64,000 nt of DNA. It comes from Apostichopus japonicus (Eukaryota > Echinodermata > Holothuroidea > Aspidochirotida > Stichopodidae). Below are positions 9,998 through 23,596 of the stretch, piece by piece. The stretch lies in contig NC_092568.1 of the NCBI RefSeq assembly GCF_037975245.1, positions 38,218,501-38,282,500 of the forward strand, read 5' to 3'. The notes below the pieces were generated by a model. It did not search any database. It was not told the DNA's origin and saw only the letters and a list, made by a program, of their open reading frames with translations. Made by a program: the position numbers and the translations under genes. Within the stretch, counting starts at the first letter, position 1; every line of letters begins with the position of its first letter.

Positions 9998-10732
9998 TTT
10001 TCATTTTTCCTCACCCACAACCGCACCCCTTTCTTTCTTTATTTCTTTGTCACTATTGTTTTATCCTGTCATTGTTATGAAAAGTTTTTCCCCCTCCCAA
10101 ACCCCCCCCCCCCCCCACCACCACCACCGTTGAAGACATTGACTTGCCATGATATACCACTATTGTTGTGTCCTGTCATTGCAATCACAAGTTTTTCTCC
10201 AGCTCCCTTTAATTCGAGACAAGTGTATCATTAGGGCTATATATCATTCCGCATGCATGCACGCTGCACGAGTGTTCTCCCTCAGGAAAAGTGCCGAAAA
10301 GAAACAGGAGAACATCTTTCTTGATATGTTCTCAAACAAAATCTCTCGTTTTTTGTGGCTTGGATGTCGGAGTACACAAAGGGAAGTAAATGTGATGCAG
10401 AAATTAGGTCGATTGAGGCAATTTTAGACCACTTTAGGCTTCCCATGAGCAGCGTACGAACACTATGTTAAGAGGTTTGTTCACAAGTCGGACGAACGTA
10501 GCTAGCTTCAGACTCTCAGTACGGTGAGTGTGCGTGCGTGCGTCAGTCATCGGGGCAATCATATCCGGGCGTATATGCTACCATATAGCTTCTCAAGTCA
10601 TATAACACAATGTACATTGTTTAGTTTAATGGGATAAGTAACCATATAGGTGGTCTAGAGTTGAATATTCAACTTTGCAAAATAAGTCTCGGGGCGGGCG
10701 GGTATAAAAAGCTTAAATTTCATCTTTCTAAT

Positions 10733-10851
10733 GTCTACGACCATATCACGTTGAATATACCGGTTCTCGTCCGATCACCGAAGTCAAGCAGCGTCGAGCC
10801 TAGTCAGTACTTGGATGGGTGACCGCCTGGGAATACTAGGTGCCGTAGACT
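10733..10851 (+). rRNA. 5S ribosomal RNA, unit A14
   Basis: Complete copy. Following spacer AAA then C11; next copy at +850. Confidence 0.97.
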
Positions 10852-11582
10852 TTTTCATTTTTCCTCACCCACAACCGCACCCCTTTCTTTCTTTATTTCT
10901 TTGTCACTATTGTTTTATCCTGTCATTGTTATGAAAAGTTTTTCCCCCTCCCAAACCCCCCCCCCCACCACCACCACCGTTGAAGACATTGACTTGCCAT
11001 GATATACCACTATTGTTGTGTCCTGTCATTGCAATCACAAGTTTTTCTCCAGCTCCCTTTAATTCGAGACAAGTGTATCATTAGGGCTATATATCATTCC
11101 GCATGCATGCACGCTGCACGAGTGTTCTCCCTCAGGAAAAGTGCCGAAAAGAAACAGGAGAACATCTTTCTTGATATGTTCTCAAACAAAATCTCTCGTT
11201 TTTTGTGGCTTGGATGTCGGAGTACACAAAGGGAAGTAAATGTGATGCAGAAATTAGGTCGATTGAGGCAATTTTAGACCACTTTAGGCTTCCCATGAGC
11301 AGCGTACGAACACTATGTTAAGAGGTTTGTTCACAAGTCGGACGAACGTAGCTAGCTTCAGACTCTCAGTACGGTGAGTGTGCGTGCGTGCGTCAGTCAT
11401 CGGGGCAATCATATCCGGGCGTATATGCTACCATATAGCTTCTCAAGTCATATAACACAATGTACATTGTTTAGTTTAATGGGATAAGTAACCATATAGG
11501 TGGTCTAGAGTTGAATATTCAACTTTGCAAAATAAGTCTCGGGGCGGGCGGGTATAAAAAGCTTAAATTTCATCTTTCTAAT

Positions 11583-11701
11583 GTCTACGACCATATCACG
11601 TTGAATATACCGGTTCTCGTCCGATCACCGAAGTCAAGCAGCGTCGAGCCTAGTCAGTACTTGGATGGGTGACCGCCTGGGAATACTAGGTGCCGTAGAC
11701 T
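11583..11701 (+). rRNA. 5S ribosomal RNA, unit A15
   Basis: Complete copy; first of seven consecutive units with the AA form. Spacer AA then C12; next copy at +850. Confidence 0.97.
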
Positions 11702-12432
11702 TTTTCATTTTTCCTCACCCACAACCGCACCCCTTTCTTTCTTTATTTCTTTGTCACTATTGTTTTATCCTGTCATTGTTATGAAAAGTTTTTCCCCCTC
11801 CCAACCCCCCCCCCCCACCACCACCACCGTTGAAGACATTGACTTGCCATGATATACCACTATTGTTGTGTCCTGTCATTGCAATCACAAGTTTTTCTCC
11901 AGCTCCCTTTAATTCGAGACAAGTGTATCATTAGGGCTATATATCATTCCGCATGCATGCACGCTGCACGAGTGTTCTCCCTCAGGAAAAGTGCCGAAAA
12001 GAAACAGGAGAACATCTTTCTTGATATGTTCTCAAACAAAATCTCTCGTTTTTTGTGGCTTGGATGTCGGAGTACACAAAGGGAAGTAAATGTGATGCAG
12101 AAATTAGGTCGATTGAGGCAATTTTAGACCACTTTAGGCTTCCCATGAGCAGCGTACGAACACTATGTTAAGAGGTTTGTTCACAAGTCGGACGAACGTA
12201 GCTAGCTTCAGACTCTCAGTACGGTGAGTGTGCGTGCGTGCGTCAGTCATCGGGGCAATCATATCCGGGCGTATATGCTACCATATAGCTTCTCAAGTCA
12301 TATAACACAATGTACATTGTTTAGTTTAATGGGATAAGTAACCATATAGGTGGTCTAGAGTTGAATATTCAACTTTGCAAAATAAGTCTCGGGGCGGGCG
12401 GGTATAAAAAGCTTAAATTTCATCTTTCTAAT

Positions 12433-12551
12433 GTCTACGACCATATCACGTTGAATATACCGGTTCTCGTCCGATCACCGAAGTCAAGCAGCGTCGAGCC
12501 TAGTCAGTACTTGGATGGGTGACCGCCTGGGAATACTAGGTGCCGTAGACT
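12433..12551 (+). rRNA. 5S ribosomal RNA, unit A16
   Basis: Complete copy. Spacer AA then C13; next copy at +851. Confidence 0.97.
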
Positions 12552-13283
12552 TTTTCATTTTTCCTCACCCACAACCGCACCCCTTTCTTTCTTTATTTCT
12601 TTGTCACTATTGTTTTATCCTGTCATTGTTATGAAAAGTTTTTCCCCCTCCCAACCCCCCCCCCCCCACCACCACCACCGTTGAAGACATTGACTTGCCA
12701 TGATATACCACTATTGTTGTGTCCTGTCATTGCAATCACAAGTTTTTCTCCAGCTCCCTTTAATTCGAGACAAGTGTATCATTAGGGCTATATATCATTC
12801 CGCATGCATGCACGCTGCACGAGTGTTCTCCCTCAGGAAAAGTGCCGAAAAGAAACAGGAGAACATCTTTCTTGATATGTTCTCAAACAAAATCTCTCGT
12901 TTTTTGTGGCTTGGATGTCGGAGTACACAAAGGGAAGTAAATGTGATGCAGAAATTAGGTCGATTGAGGCAATTTTAGACCACTTTAGGCTTCCCATGAG
13001 CAGCGTACGAACACTATGTTAAGAGGTTTGTTCACAAGTCGGACGAACGTAGCTAGCTTCAGACTCTCAGTACGGTGAGTGTGCGTGCGTGCGTCAGTCA
13101 TCGGGGCAATCATATCCGGGCGTATATGCTACCATATAGCTTCTCAAGTCATATAACACAATGTACATTGTTTAGTTTAATGGGATAAGTAACCATATAG
13201 GTGGTCTAGAGTTGAATATTCAACTTTGCAAAATAAGTCTCGGGGCGGGCGGGTATAAAAAGCTTAAATTTCATCTTTCTAAT

Positions 13284-13402
13284 GTCTACGACCATATCAC
13301 GTTGAATATACCGGTTCTCGTCCGATCACCGAAGTCAAGCAGCGTCGAGCCTAGTCAGTACTTGGATGGGTGACCGCCTGGGAATACTAGGTGCCGTAGA
13401 CT
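13284..13402 (+). rRNA. 5S ribosomal RNA, unit A17
   Basis: Complete copy. Spacer AA then C12; next copy at +850. Confidence 0.97.
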
Positions 13403-14133
13403 TTTTCATTTTTCCTCACCCACAACCGCACCCCTTTCTTTCTTTATTTCTTTGTCACTATTGTTTTATCCTGTCATTGTTATGAAAAGTTTTTCCCCCT
13501 CCCAACCCCCCCCCCCCACCACCACCACCGTTGAAGACATTGACTTGCCATGATATACCACTATTGTTGTGTCCTGTCATTGCAATCACAAGTTTTTCTC
13601 CAGCTCCCTTTAATTCGAGACAAGTGTATCATTAGGGCTATATATCATTCCGCATGCATGCACGCTGCACGAGTGTTCTCCCTCAGGAAAAGTGCCGAAA
13701 AGAAACAGGAGAACATCTTTCTTGATATGTTCTCAAACAAAATCTCTCGTTTTTTGTGGCTTGGATGTCGGAGTACACAAAGGGAAGTAAATGTGATGCA
13801 GAAATTAGGTCGATTGAGGCAATTTTAGACCACTTTAGGCTTCCCATGAGCAGCGTACGAACACTATGTTAAGAGGTTTGTTCACAAGTCGGACGAACGT
13901 AGCTAGCTTCAGACTCTCAGTACGGTGAGTGTGCGTGCGTGCGTCAGTCATCGGGGCAATCATATCCGGGCGTATATGCTACCATATAGCTTCTCAAGTC
14001 ATATAACACAATGTACATTGTTTAGTTTAATGGGATAAGTAACCATATAGGTGGTCTAGAGTTGAATATTCAACTTTGCAAAATAAGTCTCGGGGCGGGC
14101 GGGTATAAAAAGCTTAAATTTCATCTTTCTAAT

Positions 14134-14252
14134 GTCTACGACCATATCACGTTGAATATACCGGTTCTCGTCCGATCACCGAAGTCAAGCAGCGTCGAGC
14201 CTAGTCAGTACTTGGATGGGTGACCGCCTGGGAATACTAGGTGCCGTAGACT
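14134..14252 (+). rRNA. 5S ribosomal RNA, unit A18
   Basis: Complete copy. Spacer AA then C13; next copy at +851. Confidence 0.97.
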
Positions 14253-14984
14253 TTTTCATTTTTCCTCACCCACAACCGCACCCCTTTCTTTCTTTATTTC
14301 TTTGTCACTATTGTTTTATCCTGTCATTGTTATGAAAAGTTTTTCCCCCTCCCAACCCCCCCCCCCCCACCACCACCACCGTTGAAGACATTGACTTGCC
14401 ATGATATACCACTATTGTTGTGTCCTGTCATTGCAATCACAAGTTTTTCTCCAGCTCCCTTTAATTCGAGACAAGTGTATCATTAGGGCTATATATCATT
14501 CCGCATGCATGCACGCTGCACGAGTGTTCTCCCTCAGGAAAAGTGCCGAAAAGAAACAGGAGAACATCTTTCTTGATATGTTCTCAAACAAAATCTCTCG
14601 TTTTTTGTGGCTTGGATGTCGGAGTACACAAAGGGAAGTAAATGTGATGCAGAAATTAGGTCGATTGAGGCAATTTTAGACCACTTTAGGCTTCCCATGA
14701 GCAGCGTACGAACACTATGTTAAGAGGTTTGTTCACAAGTCGGACGAACGTAGCTAGCTTCAGACTCTCAGTACGGTGAGTGTGCGTGCGTGCGTCAGTC
14801 ATCGGGGCAATCATATCCGGGCGTATATGCTACCATATAGCTTCTCAAGTCATATAACACAATGTACATTGTTTAGTTTAATGGGATAAGTAACCATATA
14901 GGTGGTCTAGAGTTGAATATTCAACTTTGCAAAATAAGTCTCGGGGCGGGCGGGTATAAAAAGCTTAAATTTCATCTTTCTAAT

Positions 14985-15103
14985 GTCTACGACCATATCA
15001 CGTTGAATATACCGGTTCTCGTCCGATCACCGAAGTCAAGCAGCGTCGAGCCTAGTCAGTACTTGGATGGGTGACCGCCTGGGAATACTAGGTGCCGTAG
15101 ACT
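14985..15103 (+). rRNA. 5S ribosomal RNA, unit A19
   Basis: Complete copy. Spacer AA then C16, the longest C-run seen; next copy at +854. Confidence 0.97.
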
Positions 15104-15838
15104 TTTTCATTTTTCCTCACCCACAACCGCACCCCTTTCTTTCTTTATTTCTTTGTCACTATTGTTTTATCCTGTCATTGTTATGAAAAGTTTTTCCCCC
15201 TCCCAACCCCCCCCCCCCCCCCACCACCACCACCGTTGAAGACATTGACTTGCCATGATATACCACTATTGTTGTGTCCTGTCATTGCAATCACAAGTTT
15301 TTCTCCAGCTCCCTTTAATTCGAGACAAGTGTATCATTAGGGCTATATATCATTCCGCATGCATGCACGCTGCACGAGTGTTCTCCCTCAGGAAAAGTGC
15401 CGAAAAGAAACAGGAGAACATCTTTCTTGATATGTTCTCAAACAAAATCTCTCGTTTTTTGTGGCTTGGATGTCGGAGTACACAAAGGGAAGTAAATGTG
15501 ATGCAGAAATTAGGTCGATTGAGGCAATTTTAGACCACTTTAGGCTTCCCATGAGCAGCGTACGAACACTATGTTAAGAGGTTTGTTCACAAGTCGGACG
15601 AACGTAGCTAGCTTCAGACTCTCAGTACGGTGAGTGTGCGTGCGTGCGTCAGTCATCGGGGCAATCATATCCGGGCGTATATGCTACCATATAGCTTCTC
15701 AAGTCATATAACACAATGTACATTGTTTAGTTTAATGGGATAAGTAACCATATAGGTGGTCTAGAGTTGAATATTCAACTTTGCAAAATAAGTCTCGGGG
15801 CGGGCGGGTATAAAAAGCTTAAATTTCATCTTTCTAAT

Positions 15839-15957
15839 GTCTACGACCATATCACGTTGAATATACCGGTTCTCGTCCGATCACCGAAGTCAAGCAGCGT
15901 CGAGCCTAGTCAGTACTTGGATGGGTGACCGCCTGGGAATACTAGGTGCCGTAGACT
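15839..15957 (+). rRNA. 5S ribosomal RNA, unit A20
   Basis: Complete copy. Spacer AA then C12; next copy at +850. Confidence 0.97.
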
Positions 15958-16688
15958 TTTTCATTTTTCCTCACCCACAACCGCACCCCTTTCTTTCTTT
16001 ATTTCTTTGTCACTATTGTTTTATCCTGTCATTGTTATGAAAAGTTTTTCCCCCTCCCAACCCCCCCCCCCCACCACCACCACCGTTGAAGACATTGACT
16101 TGCCATGATATACCACTATTGTTGTGTCCTGTCATTGCAATCACAAGTTTTTCTCCAGCTCCCTTTAATTCGAGACAAGTGTATCATTAGGGCTATATAT
16201 CATTCCGCATGCATGCACGCTGCACGAGTGTTCTCCCTCAGGAAAAGTGCCGAAAAGAAACAGGAGAACATCTTTCTTGATATGTTCTCAAACAAAATCT
16301 CTCGTTTTTTGTGGCTTGGATGTCGGAGTACACAAAGGGAAGTAAATGTGATGCAGAAATTAGGTCGATTGAGGCAATTTTAGACCACTTTAGGCTTCCC
16401 ATGAGCAGCGTACGAACACTATGTTAAGAGGTTTGTTCACAAGTCGGACGAACGTAGCTAGCTTCAGACTCTCAGTACGGTGAGTGTGCGTGCGTGCGTC
16501 AGTCATCGGGGCAATCATATCCGGGCGTATATGCTACCATATAGCTTCTCAAGTCATATAACACAATGTACATTGTTTAGTTTAATGGGATAAGTAACCA
16601 TATAGGTGGTCTAGAGTTGAATATTCAACTTTGCAAAATAAGTCTCGGGGCGGGCGGGTATAAAAAGCTTAAATTTCATCTTTCTAAT

Positions 16689-16807
16689 GTCTACGACCAT
16701 ATCACGTTGAATATACCGGTTCTCGTCCGATCACCGAAGTCAAGCAGCGTCGAGCCTAGTCAGTACTTGGATGGGTGACCGCCTGGGAATACTAGGTGCC
16801 GTAGACT
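16689..16807 (+). rRNA. 5S ribosomal RNA, unit A21
   Basis: Complete copy; last of the seven-unit AA block. Spacer AA then C13; next copy at +851. Confidence 0.97.
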
Positions 16808-17539
16808 TTTTCATTTTTCCTCACCCACAACCGCACCCCTTTCTTTCTTTATTTCTTTGTCACTATTGTTTTATCCTGTCATTGTTATGAAAAGTTTTTC
16901 CCCCTCCCAACCCCCCCCCCCCCACCACCACCACCGTTGAAGACATTGACTTGCCATGATATACCACTATTGTTGTGTCCTGTCATTGCAATCACAAGTT
17001 TTTCTCCAGCTCCCTTTAATTCGAGACAAGTGTATCATTAGGGCTATATATCATTCCGCATGCATGCACGCTGCACGAGTGTTCTCCCTCAGGAAAAGTG
17101 CCGAAAAGAAACAGGAGAACATCTTTCTTGATATGTTCTCAAACAAAATCTCTCGTTTTTTGTGGCTTGGATGTCGGAGTACACAAAGGGAAGTAAATGT
17201 GATGCAGAAATTAGGTCGATTGAGGCAATTTTAGACCACTTTAGGCTTCCCATGAGCAGCGTACGAACACTATGTTAAGAGGTTTGTTCACAAGTCGGAC
17301 GAACGTAGCTAGCTTCAGACTCTCAGTACGGTGAGTGTGCGTGCGTGCGTCAGTCATCGGGGCAATCATATCCGGGCGTATATGCTACCATATAGCTTCT
17401 CAAGTCATATAACACAATGTACATTGTTTAGTTTAATGGGATAAGTAACCATATAGGTGGTCTAGAGTTGAATATTCAACTTTGCAAAATAAGTCTCGGG
17501 GCGGGCGGGTATAAAAAGCTTAAATTTCATCTTTCTAAT

Positions 17540-17658
17540 GTCTACGACCATATCACGTTGAATATACCGGTTCTCGTCCGATCACCGAAGTCAAGCAGCG
17601 TCGAGCCTAGTCAGTACTTGGATGGGTGACCGCCTGGGAATACTAGGTGCCGTAGACT
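17540..17658 (+). rRNA. 5S ribosomal RNA, unit A22
   Basis: Complete copy. Spacer returns to AAA then C12; next copy at +851. Confidence 0.97.
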
Positions 17659-18390
17659 TTTTCATTTTTCCTCACCCACAACCGCACCCCTTTCTTTCTT
17701 TATTTCTTTGTCACTATTGTTTTATCCTGTCATTGTTATGAAAAGTTTTTCCCCCTCCCAAACCCCCCCCCCCCACCACCACCACCGTTGAAGACATTGA
17801 CTTGCCATGATATACCACTATTGTTGTGTCCTGTCATTGCAATCACAAGTTTTTCTCCAGCTCCCTTTAATTCGAGACAAGTGTATCATTAGGGCTATAT
17901 ATCATTCCGCATGCATGCACGCTGCACGAGTGTTCTCCCTCAGGAAAAGTGCCGAAAAGAAACAGGAGAACATCTTTCTTGATATGTTCTCAAACAAAAT
18001 CTCTCGTTTTTTGTGGCTTGGATGTCGGAGTACACAAAGGGAAGTAAATGTGATGCAGAAATTAGGTCGATTGAGGCAATTTTAGACCACTTTAGGCTTC
18101 CCATGAGCAGCGTACGAACACTATGTTAAGAGGTTTGTTCACAAGTCGGACGAACGTAGCTAGCTTCAGACTCTCAGTACGGTGAGTGTGCGTGCGTGCG
18201 TCAGTCATCGGGGCAATCATATCCGGGCGTATATGCTACCATATAGCTTCTCAAGTCATATAACACAATGTACATTGTTTAGTTTAATGGGATAAGTAAC
18301 CATATAGGTGGTCTAGAGTTGAATATTCAACTTTGCAAAATAAGTCTCGGGGCGGGCGGGTATAAAAAGCTTAAATTTCATCTTTCTAAT

Positions 18391-18509
18391 GTCTACGACC
18401 ATATCACGTTGAATATACCGGTTCTCGTCCGATCACCGAAGTCAAGCAGCGTCGAGCCTAGTCAGTACTTGGATGGGTGACCGCCTGGGAATACTAGGTG
18501 CCGTAGACT
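18391..18509 (+). rRNA. 5S ribosomal RNA, unit A23
   Basis: Complete copy. Spacer AAA then C12, the same as its left neighbour; next copy at +851. Confidence 0.97.
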
Positions 18510-19241
18510 TTTTCATTTTTCCTCACCCACAACCGCACCCCTTTCTTTCTTTATTTCTTTGTCACTATTGTTTTATCCTGTCATTGTTATGAAAAGTTTT
18601 TCCCCCTCCCAAACCCCCCCCCCCCACCACCACCACCGTTGAAGACATTGACTTGCCATGATATACCACTATTGTTGTGTCCTGTCATTGCAATCACAAG
18701 TTTTTCTCCAGCTCCCTTTAATTCGAGACAAGTGTATCATTAGGGCTATATATCATTCCGCATGCATGCACGCTGCACGAGTGTTCTCCCTCAGGAAAAG
18801 TGCCGAAAAGAAACAGGAGAACATCTTTCTTGATATGTTCTCAAACAAAATCTCTCGTTTTTTGTGGCTTGGATGTCGGAGTACACAAAGGGAAGTAAAT
18901 GTGATGCAGAAATTAGGTCGATTGAGGCAATTTTAGACCACTTTAGGCTTCCCATGAGCAGCGTACGAACACTATGTTAAGAGGTTTGTTCACAAGTCGG
19001 ACGAACGTAGCTAGCTTCAGACTCTCAGTACGGTGAGTGTGCGTGCGTGCGTCAGTCATCGGGGCAATCATATCCGGGCGTATATGCTACCATATAGCTT
19101 CTCAAGTCATATAACACAATGTACATTGTTTAGTTTAATGGGATAAGTAACCATATAGGTGGTCTAGAGTTGAATATTCAACTTTGCAAAATAAGTCTCG
19201 GGGCGGGCGGGTATAAAAAGCTTAAATTTCATCTTTCTAAT

Positions 19242-19360
19242 GTCTACGACCATATCACGTTGAATATACCGGTTCTCGTCCGATCACCGAAGTCAAGCAG
19301 CGTCGAGCCTAGTCAGTACTTGGATGGGTGACCGCCTGGGAATACTAGGTGCCGTAGACT
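19242..19360 (+). rRNA. 5S ribosomal RNA, unit A24
   Basis: Complete copy. Spacer AA then C14; next copy at +852. Confidence 0.97.
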
Positions 19361-20093
19361 TTTTCATTTTTCCTCACCCACAACCGCACCCCTTTCTTTC
19401 TTTATTTCTTTGTCACTATTGTTTTATCCTGTCATTGTTATGAAAAGTTTTTCCCCCTCCCAACCCCCCCCCCCCCCACCACCACCACCGTTGAAGACAT
19501 TGACTTGCCATGATATACCACTATTGTTGTGTCCTGTCATTGCAATCACAAGTTTTTCTCCAGCTCCCTTTAATTCGAGACAAGTGTATCATTAGGGCTA
19601 TATATCATTCCGCATGCATGCACGCTGCACGAGTGTTCTCCCTCAGGAAAAGTGCCGAAAAGAAACAGGAGAACATCTTTCTTGATATGTTCTCAAACAA
19701 AATCTCTCGTTTTTTGTGGCTTGGATGTCGGAGTACACAAAGGGAAGTAAATGTGATGCAGAAATTAGGTCGATTGAGGCAATTTTAGACCACTTTAGGC
19801 TTCCCATGAGCAGCGTACGAACACTATGTTAAGAGGTTTGTTCACAAGTCGGACGAACGTAGCTAGCTTCAGACTCTCAGTACGGTGAGTGTGCGTGCGT
19901 GCGTCAGTCATCGGGGCAATCATATCCGGGCGTATATGCTACCATATAGCTTCTCAAGTCATATAACACAATGTACATTGTTTAGTTTAATGGGATAAGT
20001 AACCATATAGGTGGTCTAGAGTTGAATATTCAACTTTGCAAAATAAGTCTCGGGGCGGGCGGGTATAAAAAGCTTAAATTTCATCTTTCTAAT

Positions 20094-20212
20094 GTCTACG
20101 ACCATATCACGTTGAATATACCGGTTCTCGTCCGATCACCGAAGTCAAGCAGCGTCGAGCCTAGTCAGTACTTGGATGGGTGACCGCCTGGGAATACTAG
20201 GTGCCGTAGACT
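20094..20212 (+). rRNA. 5S ribosomal RNA, unit A25
   Basis: Complete copy. Spacer AA then C16; next copy at +854. Confidence 0.97.
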
Positions 20213-20947
20213 TTTTCATTTTTCCTCACCCACAACCGCACCCCTTTCTTTCTTTATTTCTTTGTCACTATTGTTTTATCCTGTCATTGTTATGAAAAGT
20301 TTTTCCCCCTCCCAACCCCCCCCCCCCCCCCACCACCACCACCGTTGAAGACATTGACTTGCCATGATATACCACTATTGTTGTGTCCTGTCATTGCAAT
20401 CACAAGTTTTTCTCCAGCTCCCTTTAATTCGAGACAAGTGTATCATTAGGGCTATATATCATTCCGCATGCATGCACGCTGCACGAGTGTTCTCCCTCAG
20501 GAAAAGTGCCGAAAAGAAACAGGAGAACATCTTTCTTGATATGTTCTCAAACAAAATCTCTCGTTTTTTGTGGCTTGGATGTCGGAGTACACAAAGGGAA
20601 GTAAATGTGATGCAGAAATTAGGTCGATTGAGGCAATTTTAGACCACTTTAGGCTTCCCATGAGCAGCGTACGAACACTATGTTAAGAGGTTTGTTCACA
20701 AGTCGGACGAACGTAGCTAGCTTCAGACTCTCAGTACGGTGAGTGTGCGTGCGTGCGTCAGTCATCGGGGCAATCATATCCGGGCGTATATGCTACCATA
20801 TAGCTTCTCAAGTCATATAACACAATGTACATTGTTTAGTTTAATGGGATAAGTAACCATATAGGTGGTCTAGAGTTGAATATTCAACTTTGCAAAATAA
20901 GTCTCGGGGCGGGCGGGTATAAAAAGCTTAAATTTCATCTTTCTAAT

Positions 20948-21066
20948 GTCTACGACCATATCACGTTGAATATACCGGTTCTCGTCCGATCACCGAAGTC
21001 AAGCAGCGTCGAGCCTAGTCAGTACTTGGATGGGTGACCGCCTGGGAATACTAGGTGCCGTAGACT
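20948..21066 (+). rRNA. 5S ribosomal RNA, unit A26
   Basis: Complete copy. Spacer AAA then C13; next copy at +852. Confidence 0.97.
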
Positions 21067-21799
21067 TTTTCATTTTTCCTCACCCACAACCGCACCCCTT
21101 TCTTTCTTTATTTCTTTGTCACTATTGTTTTATCCTGTCATTGTTATGAAAAGTTTTTCCCCCTCCCAAACCCCCCCCCCCCCACCACCACCACCGTTGA
21201 AGACATTGACTTGCCATGATATACCACTATTGTTGTGTCCTGTCATTGCAATCACAAGTTTTTCTCCAGCTCCCTTTAATTCGAGACAAGTGTATCATTA
21301 GGGCTATATATCATTCCGCATGCATGCACGCTGCACGAGTGTTCTCCCTCAGGAAAAGTGCCGAAAAGAAACAGGAGAACATCTTTCTTGATATGTTCTC
21401 AAACAAAATCTCTCGTTTTTTGTGGCTTGGATGTCGGAGTACACAAAGGGAAGTAAATGTGATGCAGAAATTAGGTCGATTGAGGCAATTTTAGACCACT
21501 TTAGGCTTCCCATGAGCAGCGTACGAACACTATGTTAAGAGGTTTGTTCACAAGTCGGACGAACGTAGCTAGCTTCAGACTCTCAGTACGGTGAGTGTGC
21601 GTGCGTGCGTCAGTCATCGGGGCAATCATATCCGGGCGTATATGCTACCATATAGCTTCTCAAGTCATATAACACAATGTACATTGTTTAGTTTAATGGG
21701 ATAAGTAACCATATAGGTGGTCTAGAGTTGAATATTCAACTTTGCAAAATAAGTCTCGGGGCGGGCGGGTATAAAAAGCTTAAATTTCATCTTTCTAAT

Positions 21800-21918
21800 G
21801 TCTACGACCATATCACGTTGAATATACCGGTTCTCGTCCGATCACCGAAGTCAAGCAGCGTCGAGCCTAGTCAGTACTTGGATGGGTGACCGCCTGGGAA
21901 TACTAGGTGCCGTAGACT
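21800..21918 (+). rRNA. 5S ribosomal RNA, unit A27
   Basis: Complete copy. Spacer AA then C13; next copy at +851. Confidence 0.97.
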
Positions 21919-22650
21919 TTTTCATTTTTCCTCACCCACAACCGCACCCCTTTCTTTCTTTATTTCTTTGTCACTATTGTTTTATCCTGTCATTGTTATG
22001 AAAAGTTTTTCCCCCTCCCAACCCCCCCCCCCCCACCACCACCACCGTTGAAGACATTGACTTGCCATGATATACCACTATTGTTGTGTCCTGTCATTGC
22101 AATCACAAGTTTTTCTCCAGCTCCCTTTAATTCGAGACAAGTGTATCATTAGGGCTATATATCATTCCGCATGCATGCACGCTGCACGAGTGTTCTCCCT
22201 CAGGAAAAGTGCCGAAAAGAAACAGGAGAACATCTTTCTTGATATGTTCTCAAACAAAATCTCTCGTTTTTTGTGGCTTGGATGTCGGAGTACACAAAGG
22301 GAAGTAAATGTGATGCAGAAATTAGGTCGATTGAGGCAATTTTAGACCACTTTAGGCTTCCCATGAGCAGCGTACGAACACTATGTTAAGAGGTTTGTTC
22401 ACAAGTCGGACGAACGTAGCTAGCTTCAGACTCTCAGTACGGTGAGTGTGCGTGCGTGCGTCAGTCATCGGGGCAATCATATCCGGGCGTATATGCTACC
22501 ATATAGCTTCTCAAGTCATATAACACAATGTACATTGTTTAGTTTAATGGGATAAGTAACCATATAGGTGGTCTAGAGTTGAATATTCAACTTTGCAAAA
22601 TAAGTCTCGGGGCGGGCGGGTATAAAAAGCTTAAATTTCATCTTTCTAAT

Positions 22651-22769
22651 GTCTACGACCATATCACGTTGAATATACCGGTTCTCGTCCGATCACCGAA
22701 GTCAAGCAGCGTCGAGCCTAGTCAGTACTTGGATGGGTGACCGCCTGGGAATACTAGGTGCCGTAGACT
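22651..22769 (+). rRNA. 5S ribosomal RNA, unit A28
   Basis: Complete copy. Spacer AA then C14, but one G is missing from the GC-rich element at 23461-23463, so the next copy starts at +851 rather than +852. Confidence 0.97.
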
Positions 22770-23501
22770 TTTTCATTTTTCCTCACCCACAACCGCACCC
22801 CTTTCTTTCTTTATTTCTTTGTCACTATTGTTTTATCCTGTCATTGTTATGAAAAGTTTTTCCCCCTCCCAACCCCCCCCCCCCCCACCACCACCACCGT
22901 TGAAGACATTGACTTGCCATGATATACCACTATTGTTGTGTCCTGTCATTGCAATCACAAGTTTTTCTCCAGCTCCCTTTAATTCGAGACAAGTGTATCA
23001 TTAGGGCTATATATCATTCCGCATGCATGCACGCTGCACGAGTGTTCTCCCTCAGGAAAAGTGCCGAAAAGAAACAGGAGAACATCTTTCTTGATATGTT
23101 CTCAAACAAAATCTCTCGTTTTTTGTGGCTTGGATGTCGGAGTACACAAAGGGAAGTAAATGTGATGCAGAAATTAGGTCGATTGAGGCAATTTTAGACC
23201 ACTTTAGGCTTCCCATGAGCAGCGTACGAACACTATGTTAAGAGGTTTGTTCACAAGTCGGACGAACGTAGCTAGCTTCAGACTCTCAGTACGGTGAGTG
23301 TGCGTGCGTGCGTCAGTCATCGGGGCAATCATATCCGGGCGTATATGCTACCATATAGCTTCTCAAGTCATATAACACAATGTACATTGTTTAGTTTAAT
23401 GGGATAAGTAACCATATAGGTGGTCTAGAGTTGAATATTCAACTTTGCAAAATAAGTCTCGGGCGGGCGGGTATAAAAAGCTTAAATTTCATCTTTCTAA
23501 T

Positions 23502-23596
23502 GTCTACGACCATATCACGTTGAATATACCGGTTCTCGTCCGATCACCGAAGTCAAGCAGCGTCGAGCCTAGTCAGTACTTGGATGGGTGACCGCC
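23502..23596 (+). rRNA. 5S ribosomal RNA, unit A29, partial at gap
   Basis: The first 95 nt are present and match the other copies; the rest is lost in the 100-N gap. This is a limit of the assembly, not evidence of a broken gene. Confidence 0.9.

Larger units (their letters stand above)
1..23596 (+). repeat. 5S rDNA tandem array, spacer family A
   Basis: Twenty-nine head-to-tail units of about 851 bp, each a 119-nt 5S gene plus a spacer of about 732 bp. Unit lengths of 850-854 bp are explained by a poly-C tract of 11 to 16 C; the exception is the 506-bp deleted unit at 3410. Family-specific spacer marks include (ACC)4 after the poly-C, GCACGCTGCACG in the microsatellite, TAGCTAGC downstream, and perfect palindromes ACAATGTACATTGT and GTTGAATATTCAAC. 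All units share one orientation and no foreign DNA is inserted. The array enters from before base 1 and stops at an assembly gap, so neither true end is seen. Confidence 0.97.

Noticed and set aside
23581-23596. Gap edge at 5S nt 95, next to the breakpoint position of the deletion at 36599 (nt 94)
   Set aside because: The coincidence is striking, but a gap edge is set by the assembler, so it cannot be taken as a second breakpoint.
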